Shown: positions 41,779 to 51,429 of the stretch, piece by piece | Layout of the letters: each line of letters opens with the position of its first letter | Position numbering within the stretch: the stretch's first letter is position 1 | Source: Flagellimonas marinaquae | Lineage (GTDB): Bacteria > Bacteroidota > Bacteroidia > Flavobacteriales > Flavobacteriaceae | NCBI RefSeq assembly: GCF_003992675.1 | Contig: NZ_RZMZ01000007.1 | Span: forward strand, 124,001-188,000 | Length of the DNA stretch: 64,000 nt | Direction of reading: 5' to 3' | Translations under genes and position numbers: made by a program | The notes under the pieces: model-generated | The model's database searches: none | Told to the model about the DNA's origin: nothing | Seen by the model: only the letters and a program-made list of their open reading frames with translations

Positions 41779-44394
41779 ATGATTTCTAAAACAGCAAACC
41801 TCAAAATGTGGCTGCTCTCCGCAGCGATGTGTTTGTCTTGCGCCGCGTTTTCCGTGGCACAGAATGTTCCCTCCCCAGAAGATGTTTACGGATTCAAGGT
41901 GGGAGCCGACTACAAACTGGCCGATTACTCCCAGATTGAAGATTACTTGTCAAAATTGGATGCAGCTTCCAACCGAGTGAAAAAAATCGAAATTGGAGAA
42001 ACCGTATTGGGCCGTAAAATGTACCTCCTGTTTATTTCGACAGAAGAAAACCTTGCACAATTGGATAAGTGGAAGGACATCAGCACCAAATTGGCCCGCG
42101 TACAGGTCAACGATGACGAAGCCGTTCGCCTTTCACAAGAAGGCAAGGCCATTGTTTGGGTCGATGGGGGTATGCACTCCACCGAATTGGCACATGGGCA
42201 GATGACCTCGGAACTGGCCTATACCCTAGCCACCTCCGAGACCGAAGAGATGAAAAAAATCAGGGAAAATGTGATTACGCTATTAATGCCTGTAATGAAT
42301 CCGGATGGTTTGGATATCGTGGTGGACTGGTACCGTAAAAATCTTGGTACACCCTACGAAACCTCCCGTCCCCCAATTTTGTATCACTACTACATGGGTC
42401 ACGATAACAACCGGGATTGGTTTATGAACATTATGCCCGAGACCTATAATGTGACCAAGATATTGTACAACGAATGGTATCCCCAGATTGTGTACAATCA
42501 CCACCAGTCGTCCCCATCTTGGACTAAAATTTCGTTGCCCCCCTACGCCGATCCAGTGAATCCCAGGATTCATCCGGCCATTACCGCTGGCGTTAGCGAA
42601 GTTGGTTCTGCCATGACTAAGCGTTTTTCGTTGGAAAATATGCCCGGTGCCATCGCCGACAATTTTTACACCATGTTTTGGAACGGTGGCGGACGTACCG
42701 TACCCTACTATCACAACATGATCGGTATCTTGACCGAAACTGGACATACCACACCAACCCCGAGATTCTATGATCCGGAAAAACTTCCGAAAACCGTTGC
42801 AGGAGGCACCCCAACTGATGGTACCGACATTATGTACCCCGATCCATGGAAGGGTGGTGAATCCCATTTTAGGGATGCTGTGGACTATATGTTGACAGCG
42901 ACTTGGGCCACGTTGGACCTCGCCGCCGACCGGAAGAGCAATTACCTGCACAACATCTATAAAATGGGTAAATCGGCCGTAGAAAAGGGAAAGAACGGAG
43001 ATTTGTTCGCCTATGTTATTGGCAAAGAGCAATGGGATTCCTTTGAAGCGGTGAATTTGGTAAATGTATTGCTCCAAGGCGGTATTGAAGTGGAAAGAGC
43101 CACCAAGGACTTTACCGTAAACGGCAAAGATTATGAAAAAGGCTCCTATGTCATCTATACCGCACAAGCCTTTAGGCCCTATTTGTTGGACCTGATGGAA
43201 AAACAGGACTATCCTACCCGTTTTCAATATCCGGGCGGACCACCGGATACCCCCTACGATCTGGCCGGATGGACATTGCCCATGCAAATGGGAATCGATG
43301 TGGACAGGGTTGCCGAATCATTCAACGTACAAACCGAGAAAGTTACCGGCCTTGTGCCCTATTACGAAGGTGACATAAACCGAAACGGGTCCTTCGGCTA
43401 TGCGTTGAGCGCAAACACCAATGCCGCTGTGGTCGCCACCAATAAAGTTTTAAAGGCTGGCGGAACGGCGTACAAAAGCATGACGGAATTCAAAGCGGGA
43501 AAAGCAACCATGCCCGCTGGATCCTATATTGTTTCTGGAGATAAAGCACTGATGGAATCCTTGGCCCAAGAGTACGGCCTTGAGTTTACCGGAATTGCTG
43601 CCAAACCGGAAGTACAACTGAAAAAAATCCATTTGCCCAAAGTGGGACTCTACAAATCTTGGGTGGCCAATATGGATGAAGGGTGGACCCGGTTTGTAAT
43701 GGATGAATACGAGTTTGATATGGATACCTTACACGATGCCGATATCAAAACCAAAGACTTATCACAGTATGATGCCATCATCATCCCATCGCAACGACCA
43801 AGTTCCATTTTGCATGGACACAGTAATTTGAGCATGCCGGAAAAATTCACGGGAGGTATCGGGTTAAAAGGTTCGGTAGCCCTGAGTGATTATGTGGAAG
43901 AAGGAGGAACCTTGATTGCCTTCGATGAGGCCAGCGACTTTGTGATTGAACAGTTTGGCCTTCCGTTGCGCAATGCAGTGGCCAATGCCGACAGCAATGA
44001 CTTTTTTATTCCCGGTTCCTTGATCAAGGCCGGTGTGGATACTTCACACCCTCTTGCTTTTGGCATGAAGGATACGGTTGCCGTTTCTTTTAACCGAAGT
44101 AGGGCTTTCACCATCGACAAACAGCGAAAAACAGGAGAAGGCGGTAAAGAAGATATTGCCGATGCTCCCGAACCCGATGTAGAAGTCATTGCCACCTATG
44201 CGGCCAAAGACCTCTTGATGAGCGGTTGGGCCATGGGCGAAGACAGGTATATCGCCAAAAAGCCTGCTATGGTAAAGGCAAAGTATGGAGAAGGTTCTGC
44301 TATTTTATTTGCGTTCCGTCCCCAATTTAGGGCACAGCCACGCGGTACCTTTAAATTGATCTTTAATGCAATTTATGAAGGTGCTTCGGAGTAG
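41779..44394 (+). CDS. Secreted M14-family zinc carboxypeptidase with long C-terminal part
   Basis: 871 residues. Sec signal peptide (KMWLLSAAMCLSCAAFSVAQN). Zinc motif GGMHSTELAHGQ (His and Glu, near 133-136) with the third ligand in YNHHQSS; catalytic Glu in GILTETGHTT (near 320). The C-terminal half (about 440-870) has a class-I glutamine-amidotransferase-like layout (YDAIIIPSQRP...YVEEGGTLIAFDEASDF) without a clear active site. Large Bacteroidota-type peptidase, probably in the periplasm. Own terminator. Confidence 0.88.
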   Translation: MISKTANLKMWLLSAAMCLSCAAFSVAQNVPSPEDVYGFKVGADYKLADYSQIEDYLSKLDAASNRVKKIEIGETVLGRKMYLLFISTEENLAQLDKWKDISTKLARVQVNDDEAVRLSQEGKAIVWVDGGMHSTELAHGQMTSELAYTLATSETEEMKKIRENVITLLMPVMNPDGLDIVVDWYRKNLGTPYETSRPPILYHYYMGHDNNRDWFMNIMPETYNVTKILYNEWYPQIVYNHHQSSPSWTKISLPPYADPVNPRIHPAITAGVSEVGSAMTKRFSLENMPGAIADNFYTMFWNGGGRTVPYYHNMIGILTETGHTTPTPRFYDPEKLPKTVAGGTPTDGTDIMYPDPWKGGESHFRDAVDYMLTATWATLDLAADRKSNYLHNIYKMGKSAVEKGKNGDLFAYVIGKEQWDSFEAVNLVNVLLQGGIEVERATKDFTVNGKDYEKGSYVIYTAQAFRPYLLDLMEKQDYPTRFQYPGGPPDTPYDLAGWTLPMQMGIDVDRVAESFNVQTEKVTGLVPYYEGDINRNGSFGYALSANTNAAVVATNKVLKAGGTAYKSMTEFKAGKATMPAGSYIVSGDKALMESLAQEYGLEFTGIAAKPEVQLKKIHLPKVGLYKSWVANMDEGWTRFVMDEYEFDMDTLHDADIKTKDLSQYDAIIIPSQRPSSILHGHSNLSMPEKFTGGIGLKGSVALSDYVEEGGTLIAFDEASDFVIEQFGLPLRNAVANADSNDFFIPGSLIKAGVDTSHPLAFGMKDTVAVSFNRSRAFTIDKQRKTGEGGKEDIADAPEPDVEVIATYAAKDLLMSGWAMGEDRYIAKKPAMVKAKYGEGSAILFAFRPQFRAQPRGTFKLIFNAIYEGASE

Positions 44395-44417
44395 TAATAA
44401 ATCTTAATGTATAACGT

Positions 44418-44446
44418 AAAGCCGCATCAAATTGATGCGGCTTTTT
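44418..44446. terminator. Two-way terminator between M14 peptidase and TSUP genes
   Basis: AAAGCCGCATCAA / TTGATGCGGCTTT, perfect 13-bp stem with almost no loop and TTTTTATTT. Confidence 0.8.
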
Positions 44447-44467
44447 ATTTACAAAGACTGAGAAACC

Positions 44468-45223
44468 TCATCTGAACAAAATCGCCACAGCTCCGATTGC
44501 GGTGACAATCAAAATAAAGCGTTTGTAATTTTTCTCATTGATTTTCTTCACCAAGAAAACACCCAATAACAAGCCTACAAAAATAGCAGGGAGCAATCGC
44601 AGGTTGATCAACAGGCTTTCCACGGTAATGGTTTTCCAAACAAAGACATGAAAAGGCATTTTAAACAGGTTAGTGATAAAAAACAACCAAGCGGCGGTAC
44701 CCACAAATTCGTTTTTGGGCAAGCGCATCGCCAAAAAGAAAATATTGGTAAAAGCCCCTGCTAAGTTCCCGATCATGGTGCATACTCCCGATAGAATTCC
44801 CATGGAACCCGAAAACAACCAATGGGTCGGCACTTTTTTGGATTTTCGCCGGTCCCAAAACACCAACATGCCCAAGCTAATGAAAATCACGACGACCATG
44901 GCCCATTTAAATTCACGCTCGGGAAGGTCTTTTCCAATCAGCACCCCGATTAGTATACCCAAAATCATCCAGGGCAAAAACCGTAGAATATATTTCCATT
45001 GGGTGTGTCGGTTGTAATAGATGACGGCAAAGGTGTCGCCAACAATCAAAAGGGGAATAAAAAGTCCTGTGGAAGCTTTGGAACCAAACGCCAATGCCAT
45101 CAAAGTCACATTAAAAATGGACATTCCCTTGAGTCCCGCTTTGGAAACCCCCATCAAAAAAACTGCGGTGGCGGCCATGGTCCATGCGGCTACGGAAATA
45201 TCTGAGAAAGCGGAAAGAAACAT
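44468..45223 (-). CDS. TSUP (TauE/SafE) family membrane transporter
   Basis: 251 residues, about eight hydrophobic helices, inner membrane. Internal repeat typical of the family: GVSKAGLKGMSIFNVTLMALAFGSKASTGLFIPLLIVGDTFAVIYYNRH and a second GSMGILSGVCTMIGNLAGAFTNIFFLAMRL. Members export or import sulphite, sulphonates or small carboxylates; substrate here unknown. Divergent from the sodium symporter with 68 bp between. Confidence 0.85.
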   Translation of the reverse strand: MFLSAFSDISVAAWTMAATAVFLMGVSKAGLKGMSIFNVTLMALAFGSKASTGLFIPLLIVGDTFAVIYYNRHTQWKYILRFLPWMILGILIGVLIGKDLPEREFKWAMVVVIFISLGMLVFWDRRKSKKVPTHWLFSGSMGILSGVCTMIGNLAGAFTNIFFLAMRLPKNEFVGTAAWLFFITNLFKMPFHVFVWKTITVESLLINLRLLPAIFVGLLLGVFLVKKINEKNYKRFILIVTAIGAVAILFR

Positions 45224-45243
45224 GAAGACTTTTTACAGGTTCA

Positions 45244-45271
45244 CAAAAGTAACCCAAAAAAGCTATCTTTA
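45244..45271. promoter_or_regulatory. Divergent -7 elements between TSUP and symporter genes
   Basis: Minus strand TACTTTTG (45251-45244) for the TSUP gene; plus strand TATCTTTA (45264-45271, 7 of 8) for the symporter. Joint control is possible. Confidence 0.5.
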
Positions 45272-45291
45272 ACTCCAACCAAACTAAACAA

Positions 45292-47094
45292 ATGAAACTA
45301 GAGCTTTTAGATTACACCATCATCTTTGGATTCTTTGCCATCGTGCTTTTTATAGGAATCTATGTTTCCAAGAAATCAGGAAAGAACACCGCAGAATATT
45401 TTTTATCGGGTCGTAGCATGCCTTGGTGGCTCTTGGGCTTTTCCATGGTGGCCACCACTTTCTCCACGGACACGCCCAACTTGGTCACGGATTTTGTCCG
45501 GACCGATGGGGTTTCCGGAAACTGGGGCTGGTGGGCTTTTTTGCTTACTGGTTTGTTGACCGTGTTCGTTTACGCAAAACTTTGGAGAAAATCCAATGTG
45601 GCCACGGATATGGAGTTTTACGATTTGCGCTACGGCGGAAAACCGGCCCATTTTCTTAGGGGCTTTCGGTCGCTGTATTTAGGGGTGGTTTTTAATGTGA
45701 TGGCCATGTCGGCAGTAACCTTGGCTGCCATAAAAATTGGGCAGGTAATGCTTGGGCTGGAACCTATTGAAACCGTGCTTCTTGGTGGAACTATAACCGT
45801 AATTTTTAGTGCCGTTGGTGGTTTTAGGGGCGTAGTTTATACGGATTTTCTATTGTTTTTCGTAGCCATGGGCGGAGCTATCGGTGCCGCTGTCTATTTG
45901 GTCAATATGCCCGAAGTAGGCGGATTGGACAACATTTTGGCCAATGCCCAAGTACAGGAAAAAATGTCCATTTTACCCGACTTTTCCGATACCGAGGCCC
46001 TAATAGGCCTATTGATCATACCCTTAGCAGTACAATGGTGGAGTGCCTGGTATCCAGGGGGAGAACCAGGCGGTGGAGGTTATATCGCCCAACGGATGCT
46101 GGCGGCCAAAAACGAGAATCATGCTATTGGAGCGACTTTTTTCTTCAACATATTGCACTACGCTCTACGGCCTTGGCCTTGGATTTTAGTGGCTTTGGCC
46201 TCTATTGTGGTATTCCCAGATTTGGAGAGCATCCAGCAGGCATTTCCGAATGTGCCAGAGAATATCCTAAAAAATGATTTGGCCTATTCTGCCATGCTGA
46301 CCATGTTGCCCACGGGATTGTTGGGTCTGGTTATGGCTTCATTGGGCGCCGCCTATATGTCCACCATCTCAACCCACCTCAACTGGGGTTCCTCCTATAT
46401 CGTGAACGACTTTTACAAGCAACAGGTCAACAAAGATGCCTCTGAAAAGGAATTGGTGAACGTAGGACGAATCTCCACCGTTGTTTTGATGGTGCTGAGC
46501 AGCCTATTTGCTTTGGAACTGAACAACGCGACACAGTTGTTCGACATCATCATCATGTTTGGAGCCGGAACAGGACTTATCTTTTTATTGCGATGGTTCT
46601 GGTGGCGTATCAACGCATGGAGCGAAATCGTTGCCATGTTCTCATCAGGAATCATCTCGATTATTTTTTGGCGGTTGGAAGAACCCATGTTTCTGGCAGA
46701 AGGTGCTCCTTTTCCAACATGGAGTAAATTTCCATTAGTGGTGCTGATTACCACCATACTCTGGTTGGCCACCACCTTCTTGACCAAACCCGAAGAGAAC
46801 AAAGTCCTCTATCGATTCTATAAAATCACCAAGCCAGGAGGGCCTGGATGGAAAAAGGTTCATGAAGCAGCCAAGGCCGAAGGAGTTACTTTGGAAGATG
46901 AAAATGCCAAGTGGAGTGTTCCCTCGGGTGTTTTGGCCATGATTGTGGGCTGTATTTTGGTATACGGATGCCTTTTTGCCACAGGAAACTGGATTTATGG
47001 GAATTATCCGTTGGCCCTAGGACTTACGGTCATGGTATTGATCGCAACATTCGTGCTCATTAGAATTTGGCGCGGGATGCGAAACGTATTTTAA
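45292..47094 (+). CDS. Sodium:solute symporter (SSS family)
   Basis: 600 residues, about 13-14 helices, Na+-coupled uptake. LLDYTIIFGFFAIVLFIGIYVSKK at the N-terminus, NTAEYFLSGRSMPWWLLGFSMVATTFSTDTP (Na+-site region of helix 1), and the GGFRGVVYTDFLLFFVAMGG family signature. Longer than SGLT-core members by a C-terminal cytosolic and membrane extension. Substrate unknown; sugars, sialic acid or organic acids are all possible. Confidence 0.9.
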   Translation: MKLELLDYTIIFGFFAIVLFIGIYVSKKSGKNTAEYFLSGRSMPWWLLGFSMVATTFSTDTPNLVTDFVRTDGVSGNWGWWAFLLTGLLTVFVYAKLWRKSNVATDMEFYDLRYGGKPAHFLRGFRSLYLGVVFNVMAMSAVTLAAIKIGQVMLGLEPIETVLLGGTITVIFSAVGGFRGVVYTDFLLFFVAMGGAIGAAVYLVNMPEVGGLDNILANAQVQEKMSILPDFSDTEALIGLLIIPLAVQWWSAWYPGGEPGGGGYIAQRMLAAKNENHAIGATFFFNILHYALRPWPWILVALASIVVFPDLESIQQAFPNVPENILKNDLAYSAMLTMLPTGLLGLVMASLGAAYMSTISTHLNWGSSYIVNDFYKQQVNKDASEKELVNVGRISTVVLMVLSSLFALELNNATQLFDIIIMFGAGTGLIFLLRWFWWRINAWSEIVAMFSSGIISIIFWRLEEPMFLAEGAPFPTWSKFPLVVLITTILWLATTFLTKPEENKVLYRFYKITKPGGPGWKKVHEAAKAEGVTLEDENAKWSVPSGVLAMIVGCILVYGCLFATGNWIYGNYPLALGLTVMVLIATFVLIRIWRGMRNVF

Positions 47095-47100
47095 TGGATT

Positions 47101-47691
47101 TTATCCCCTAAGGTCCAACAATCGGGCAACGTATTTCCCGACAACATCAAACTCTAAATTCACCGTGGTGCCTACGTTGTAGGTATGGAAACGGGTATGC
47201 TCATAGGTGTAGGGAATAATGGCCACGCTAAAACTGTCCTTTTGGGAGTCGACCACGGTCAAACTCACCCCATCCACCGTAATAGACCCTTTTTCGATGG
47301 TGACGTTGTTGAGCTTGGAATCGTAGGTAAAGGTATAGACCCAACTCCCATCCTGCTCCGCAACCGATTGGCAAACCGCCGTTTGGTCCACATGTCCCTG
47401 TACAATGTGCCCGTCCAAACGTGCGCCCAATACCATGGCGCGCTCTAGGTTTACTGTATCGCCAACCTTTAGGTTGCCAAGATTGGTCTTGTTCAAGGTT
47501 TCTTCAATTGCAGTTACCGTATAGGCATCACCGTTAATGGACACCACCGTAAGGCATACCCCGTTGTGCGAAACACTCTGGTCAATTTTCAATTCGGAGG
47601 TGATTCCCGAGCTTACGGTCAGGTGAAGATTCCCCCCTTCTTTTTCCAACTTTTCTACTTTCCCCAAAGTCTCTATGATCCCTGTGAACAT
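47101..47691 (-). CDS. ribE: Riboflavin synthase, alpha chain
   Basis: Makes riboflavin from two 6,7-dimethyl-8-ribityllumazines. 196 residues from ATG 47691, giving the invariant N-terminus MFTGIIETLG; the longer frame is rejected. Two lumazine-binding repeats: SVSHNGVCLTVV...NLERAM...GHIVQGHVD, and SITVDGVSLTVVD...YTYEHTRF...VNLEFDVVGKY. Divergent from pdxA; convergent with the symporter gene, 6 nt apart. Confidence 0.94.
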   Translation of the reverse strand: MFTGIIETLGKVEKLEKEGGNLHLTVSSGITSELKIDQSVSHNGVCLTVVSINGDAYTVTAIEETLNKTNLGNLKVGDTVNLERAMVLGARLDGHIVQGHVDQTAVCQSVAEQDGSWVYTFTYDSKLNNVTIEKGSITVDGVSLTVVDSQKDSFSVAIIPYTYEHTRFHTYNVGTTVNLEFDVVGKYVARLLDLRG

Positions 47692-47708
47692 GTGTCTTAT
47701 TAATTGAC

Positions 47709-47729
47709 TAGTTTTGTAATGCAAAAGTA
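47709..47729. promoter_or_regulatory. Overlapping divergent -7 elements for pdxA and ribE
   Basis: Plus strand TAGTTTTG (47709-47716) for pdxA; minus strand TACTTTTG (47729-47722) for ribE. Both perfect TAnnTTTG, only 5 nt apart, so the two start regions compete for polymerase. Confidence 0.5.
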
Positions 47730-47749
47730 GCCATAACGGCATTCATTTT

Positions 47750-48802
47750 ATGAAGGAAAGTCAAAAAATAAGGTTGGGAATCTCCATAGGGGATATTAAC
47801 GGTATTGGGTGCGAGGTAGCGCTCAAAACATTTGAAGATGCAAGAATGTTGGACTTTTGCACTCCGGTCATCTTTGCATCCAATAAAACCATCTCCCAAC
47901 AGATCAAGGATTTGGGATTCGACATCAAGTTCAATGGAGTTAGAGATGCCGAACAGGCCATTGAGGGCAAAATCAATATTGTGAATGTCTGGAAAGAAGT
48001 GCCCACCATAGCCTATGGCGAAGCCACCAAGGAGGGCGGGGATTACGCCATCAAGTCGTTACGGGCCGCGGTTGACGCCCTAAAAGAGGACAAGATAGAC
48101 GTTTTGGTCACTGCGCCCATTAACAAAAACAATATTCAATCAGAGGATTTTAATTTTCCGGGGCATACCGATTTTCTCGCTAAAGAATTGAAAGAGGAAA
48201 GCCTCATGTTCATGGTGGCCGACTCCCTTCGGGTAGGGTTGCTCACCGATCACATTGCGGTAAAGGATGTGGCCAAAGCCATTACACCAAAATTGATTCA
48301 CGACAAAGTGATGACCATGGAAGAATCGCTCAAAAAAGATTTTGGCATCCGCCGTCCCAAGATTGCCCTTTTGGGCATCAACCCGCATAGTGGCGACAAT
48401 GGAACCATTGGGGAAGAGGACGACAAAATCTTAAAGCCGACCATTAAAGAATTGTTCAACAAGGGTGTTTTGGTCTACGGTCCCTATTCGGCCGATAGCT
48501 TTTTTGGGTCCAAAAACCATGAAAATTTTGATGCTATTTTAGCGGCCTATCACGATCAGGGTCTCATTCCGTTCAAAACACTTTCCTTCGGGAAAGGCGT
48601 GAACTACACCGCTGGCCTGGACAAGGTCCGGACCTCCCCAGATCATGGCACCGCCTACGAAATTGCAGGAAAGGGGAAAGCCGATGAGAGTTCTTTTAAA
48701 GAAGCCGTATTTACCGCAATACAAGTGTTCAAGAACCGAATGGAGTATTTGGAATTGACCAAAAACCCCCTGCAAAAGCAGAAAATTAAGCGTGGGGGCT
48801 AA
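47750..48802 (+). CDS. pdxA: 4-hydroxythreonine-4-phosphate dehydrogenase
   Basis: NAD- and metal-dependent step of the DXP-dependent vitamin B6 pathway. 350 residues. GISIGDINGIGCEVALKTF, VTAPINKNNI, FPGHTDFLA (metal His), LLGINPHSGDNGTIGEED, AAYHDQGLIPFKTLSFGKGVNYTAGL, RTSPDHGTAYEIAGK. All PdxA landmarks are present. Confidence 0.95.
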   Translation: MKESQKIRLGISIGDINGIGCEVALKTFEDARMLDFCTPVIFASNKTISQQIKDLGFDIKFNGVRDAEQAIEGKINIVNVWKEVPTIAYGEATKEGGDYAIKSLRAAVDALKEDKIDVLVTAPINKNNIQSEDFNFPGHTDFLAKELKEESLMFMVADSLRVGLLTDHIAVKDVAKAITPKLIHDKVMTMEESLKKDFGIRRPKIALLGINPHSGDNGTIGEEDDKILKPTIKELFNKGVLVYGPYSADSFFGSKNHENFDAILAAYHDQGLIPFKTLSFGKGVNYTAGLDKVRTSPDHGTAYEIAGKGKADESSFKEAVFTAIQVFKNRMEYLELTKNPLQKQKIKRGG

Positions 48803-48840
48803 AAAGTTTACTGCATTTTGGATATTTGTTGTGGCTAGAA

Positions 48841-48870
48841 TTGCAGTTTTGTAAATTAGTAGTATCTTTG
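48841..48870 (+). promoter_or_regulatory. Promoter of the DUF177-rpmF operon
   Basis: TTG at 48841-48843, exactly 19 nt, TATCTTTG at 48863-48870; predicted leader of about 37 nt. Confidence 0.65.
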
Positions 48871-48912
48871 CACCCGCCTTTAAAGGCTGGTACACAATCC
48901 TTAAGTGTAGAA

Positions 48913-49446
48913 ATGATGAAGCTGAAAGAGTTTTTTATCCCTTTTTCAGGTCTGAAGTTGGGAAAACATAAATTTGTGTACGAGATTGATGATGCGTTAT
49001 TTGAATCTTTTGACTACCAAGAATTTAACGGGGCTTCCGTGAACATAGATGCCACCTTGGAAAAGATGAGCACCATGATGGAACTTCAGCTCGATGCGAG
49101 CGGTACCATAAATGTGGATTGCGATCTTACCGGTGAGTCTTACGATCAGCCCATCGATTCGAATCTGAAACTAGTCGTCAAGTTTGGCGAAGAGTACAAT
49201 GATGAAGACGATGAAATCCTGATCATTCCGCACGGAGAGCACCAGTTCAACATAGCCCAATACATTTATGAAATGTTGGTGCTGGCCGTTCCCCAGAAAA
49301 GGGTACATCCCGGAGTTGAGGACGGAACTTTGCAATCGGACATCTTGGAAAAGCTGGAAGAGCTGCAGCCAAAAGAGCAAAAAGAACCATCGGAAAAAAC
49401 AGACCCAAGGTGGGACGATTTAAAAAAGTTACTAACGGATAAATAG
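48913..49446 (+). CDS. YceD/DUF177-family protein
   Basis: 177 residues from ATG 48913 (ATG 48916 equally possible; the longer frame covers the promoter). [20 protein letters not shown]..., then the DUF177 centre [22 protein letters not shown] with the one remaining Cys of the usual metal site, and an acidic region [42 protein letters not shown]. It is the usual partner upstream of rpmF and is linked to 23S rRNA maturation in some bacteria and plastids. Confidence 0.88.
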   Translation: MMKLKEFFIPFSGLKLGKHKFVYEIDDALFESFDYQEFNGASVNIDATLEKMSTMMELQLDASGTINVDCDLTGESYDQPIDSNLKLVVKFGEEYNDEDDEILIIPHGEHQFNIAQYIYEMLVLAVPQKRVHPGVEDGTLQSDILEKLEELQPKEQKEPSEKTDPRWDDLKKLLTDK

Positions 49447-49453
49447 GTTTATA

Positions 49454-49654
49454 ATGGCACATCCTAAAAGAAAAACATCAAAAACCAGAAGGGACAAAAG
49501 AAGAACCCACTACAAAGCAGTTGCGCCAACAATTGCCAAGGACTCCACAACAGGTGAAATGCACTTGTTCCACAGAGCTCACTGGCATGAAGGCAAATTG
49601 TACTACAGAGGTCAGGTTTTGATTGACAAAACAGAAGAGGAAACTGCAGCATAA
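49454..49654 (+). CDS. rpmF: Ribosomal protein L32
   Basis: 66 residues; [22 protein letters not shown] is the invariant N-terminus. [20 protein letters not shown] replaces the zinc-ribbon cysteines (CxxC pairs) of other L32 proteins: no Cys remains, the zinc-independent form common in Bacteroidota. 7 nt after the DUF177 gene. Confidence 0.95.
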   Translation: MAHPKRKTSKTRRDKRRTHYKAVAPTIAKDSTTGEMHLFHRAHWHEGKLYYRGQVLIDKTEEETAA

Positions 49655-49677
49655 CTGCAAATCCCTTGTAATAAAGC

Positions 49678-49710
49678 AACTCCCGTTGAATTTTTAACGG
49701 GAGTTTTTTT
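49678..49710 (+). terminator. Terminator after rpmF
   Basis: AACTCCCGTT / AACGGGAGTT, 10-bp stem, 8-nt loop, and seven T; separates rpmF from fabH. Confidence 0.8.
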
Positions 49711-49754
49711 ATGGACCCTTCTTAACACCCAAAAACGGTTAATTTTACCCATAA

Positions 49755-49771
49755 AGTCATATAAAATGACT
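49755..49771. promoter_or_regulatory. Inverted repeat upstream of fabH, possible operator
   Basis: AGTCAT-ATAAA-ATGACT, perfect 6-bp arms, 57 bp before the fabH ATG in a 118-bp gap with no clear TAnnTTTG. Confidence 0.35.
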
Positions 49772-49828
49772 AATTTTCACCGCTTTTGGGTCAAATTTCA
49801 ATCCTTTTGACAATAAAGAGAGGCTAAA

Positions 49829-50824
49829 ATGAAGAAAACAACGGCAGCAATAACAGCTGTAGGAGGATACGTTCCCGATTTTGTGCTTTCCAATAAAGTA
49901 TTGGAAACCATGGTCGATACCAACGACGAATGGATCACTACCCGAACCGGAATCAAGGAGCGAAGAATCTTAAAAGAAGAGAATGCAGGAACATCTTTTA
50001 TGGCAATCAAAGCCGCTGAAGATCTTCTTGAAAAGCGGGGAATTGAAGCCTCAGAAATAGATTTTGTATTGGTGGCCACCGCCACCCCCGATATGCCCGT
50101 TGCGGCTACGGCGGCCTACGTAGCCTCCGAGATTGGGGCCGTGAACGCATTCGCATACGATCTACAAGCGGCCTGTTCCAGTTTTTTATACGGAATGTCC
50201 ACCGCTGCGAGCTACATCGAATCTGGCAGATATAAAAAAGTACTGCTCATTGGGGCGGATAAAATGTCTTCCATCATTGATTATACCGATAGAACTACTT
50301 GTATCATTTTCGGTGATGGTGCCGGAGCTGTACTGTTCGAACCTAATGAAGAAGGACTTGGGCTTCAGGATGAGTACCTTCGTTCCGATGGGATTGGGCG
50401 TCAGTTCCTTAAAATAGATGCCGGAGGTTCGATATTGCCTGCATCCGAAGAAACCATCAAAAACAAACAACATTACGTGTACCAAGACGGGAAATCGGTC
50501 TTTAAATTTGCCGTTTCAAACATGGCCGATGTATCGGCCTTGATTATGGAGCGTAACAACTTGACGAAGGAGGATGTGCATTGGTTGGCACCCCATCAGG
50601 CCAATAAGCGTATTATTGACGCTACGGCCAACAGAATGGGATTGGAGGCCGATAAAGTAATGATGAACATCGACCGTTACGGAAATACAACTTCCGCAAC
50701 GCTTCCCCTATTGCTCCACGATTACGAAAAACAGCTTAAAAAAGGAGATAATATTATATTCGCCGCCTTTGGTGGTGGTTTTACATGGGGCTCCATCTAT
50801 TTAAAATGGGCCTATAATTCTTAA
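49829..50824 (+). CDS. fabH: 3-oxoacyl-ACP synthase III
   Basis: First condensation of fatty-acid synthesis (acyl-CoA + malonyl-ACP). 331 residues. Catalytic Cys in [12 protein letters not shown] (near 114), His in [12 protein letters not shown] (near 257), Asn in RYGNTTSAT (near 287); C-terminal [17 protein letters not shown] 49829 gives the usual [16 protein letters not shown] start. accB follows after 26 nt and accC beyond it, so this is a fatty-acid initiation operon. Confidence 0.95.
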   Translation: MKKTTAAITAVGGYVPDFVLSNKVLETMVDTNDEWITTRTGIKERRILKEENAGTSFMAIKAAEDLLEKRGIEASEIDFVLVATATPDMPVAATAAYVASEIGAVNAFAYDLQAACSSFLYGMSTAASYIESGRYKKVLLIGADKMSSIIDYTDRTTCIIFGDGAGAVLFEPNEEGLGLQDEYLRSDGIGRQFLKIDAGGSILPASEETIKNKQHYVYQDGKSVFKFAVSNMADVSALIMERNNLTKEDVHWLAPHQANKRIIDATANRMGLEADKVMMNIDRYGNTTSATLPLLLHDYEKQLKKGDNIIFAAFGGGFTWGSIYLKWAYNS

Positions 50825-50850
50825 TCACACAACTAACTAAATTATATTCC

Positions 50851-51348
50851 ATGGACATTAAGGAAATTCAAAGTTTAATCAAGTTTGTCGCCAAGTCCGG
50901 CGCCAGCGAGGTGAAGTTGGAAATGGAGGACATTAAAATCACCATTCGGACTGGAAGCACGGGCTCCGGCTCACCCGAAACCACCATTGTTCAACAGATT
51001 CCCGTTCCCCAGGCCACAGCAGCCGCTCCAGCACCACAGGCGCCAGCAGCTCAAGAAGCCGCTGCACCAGCACCGGCCGATACCAAAAAGGCAGATGATG
51101 ATTCCAAATACATCACCATCAAATCTCCGATTATTGGAACATTCTACAGAAAACCTTCTCCGGACAAACCACCTTTTGTTGAGGTAGGCACTTCTATCAA
51201 CAAGGGTGATGTACTCTGCGTAATCGAGGCCATGAAACTTTTCAACGACATCGAATCCGAAGTTTCAGGAAAGATTGTAAAAATATTGGTTGACGATTCC
51301 TCACCAGTGGAGTTTGACCAACCTTTATTCTTGGTAGACCCATCGTAG
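50851..51348 (+). CDS. accB: Biotin carboxyl carrier protein of acetyl-CoA carboxylase
   Basis: 165 residues. N-terminal dimer region, an Ala/Pro-rich linker (about 55-85), and the biotinyl domain with the biotin-bearing Lys in [37 protein letters not shown] marks the domain start with its thumb. Carries carboxyl from AccC to the transferase. Confidence 0.95.
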   Translation: MDIKEIQSLIKFVAKSGASEVKLEMEDIKITIRTGSTGSGSPETTIVQQIPVPQATAAAPAPQAPAAQEAAAPAPADTKKADDDSKYITIKSPIIGTFYRKPSPDKPPFVEVGTSINKGDVLCVIEAMKLFNDIESEVSGKIVKILVDDSSPVEFDQPLFLVDPS

Positions 51349-51356
51349 TGAATTTT

Positions 51357-51395
51357 AAATGATCGTTTTTGGGGCAATGGTTCCCAAAATCATTT
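51357..51395 (+). other. Hairpin between accB and accC
   Basis: AAATGAT and TTTGGG pair with CCCAAA and ATCATTT around a 10-nt loop, with a 4-nt bulge (CGTT) on the left side. No T-run follows, so it is more likely an mRNA processing or stability element, or a weak attenuator, than a terminator. Confidence 0.45.
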
Positions 51396-51429
51396 AAGAT
51401 TTAGAATTCCTAACTAAAGATTGTGTTCT

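Noticed and set aside
42283..43287. 334-codon open frame on the minus strand
   Set aside because: It lies wholly inside the M14 carboxypeptidase gene, whose motifs are unmistakable. No recognisable domains, signal or start context; a by-product of codon bias.
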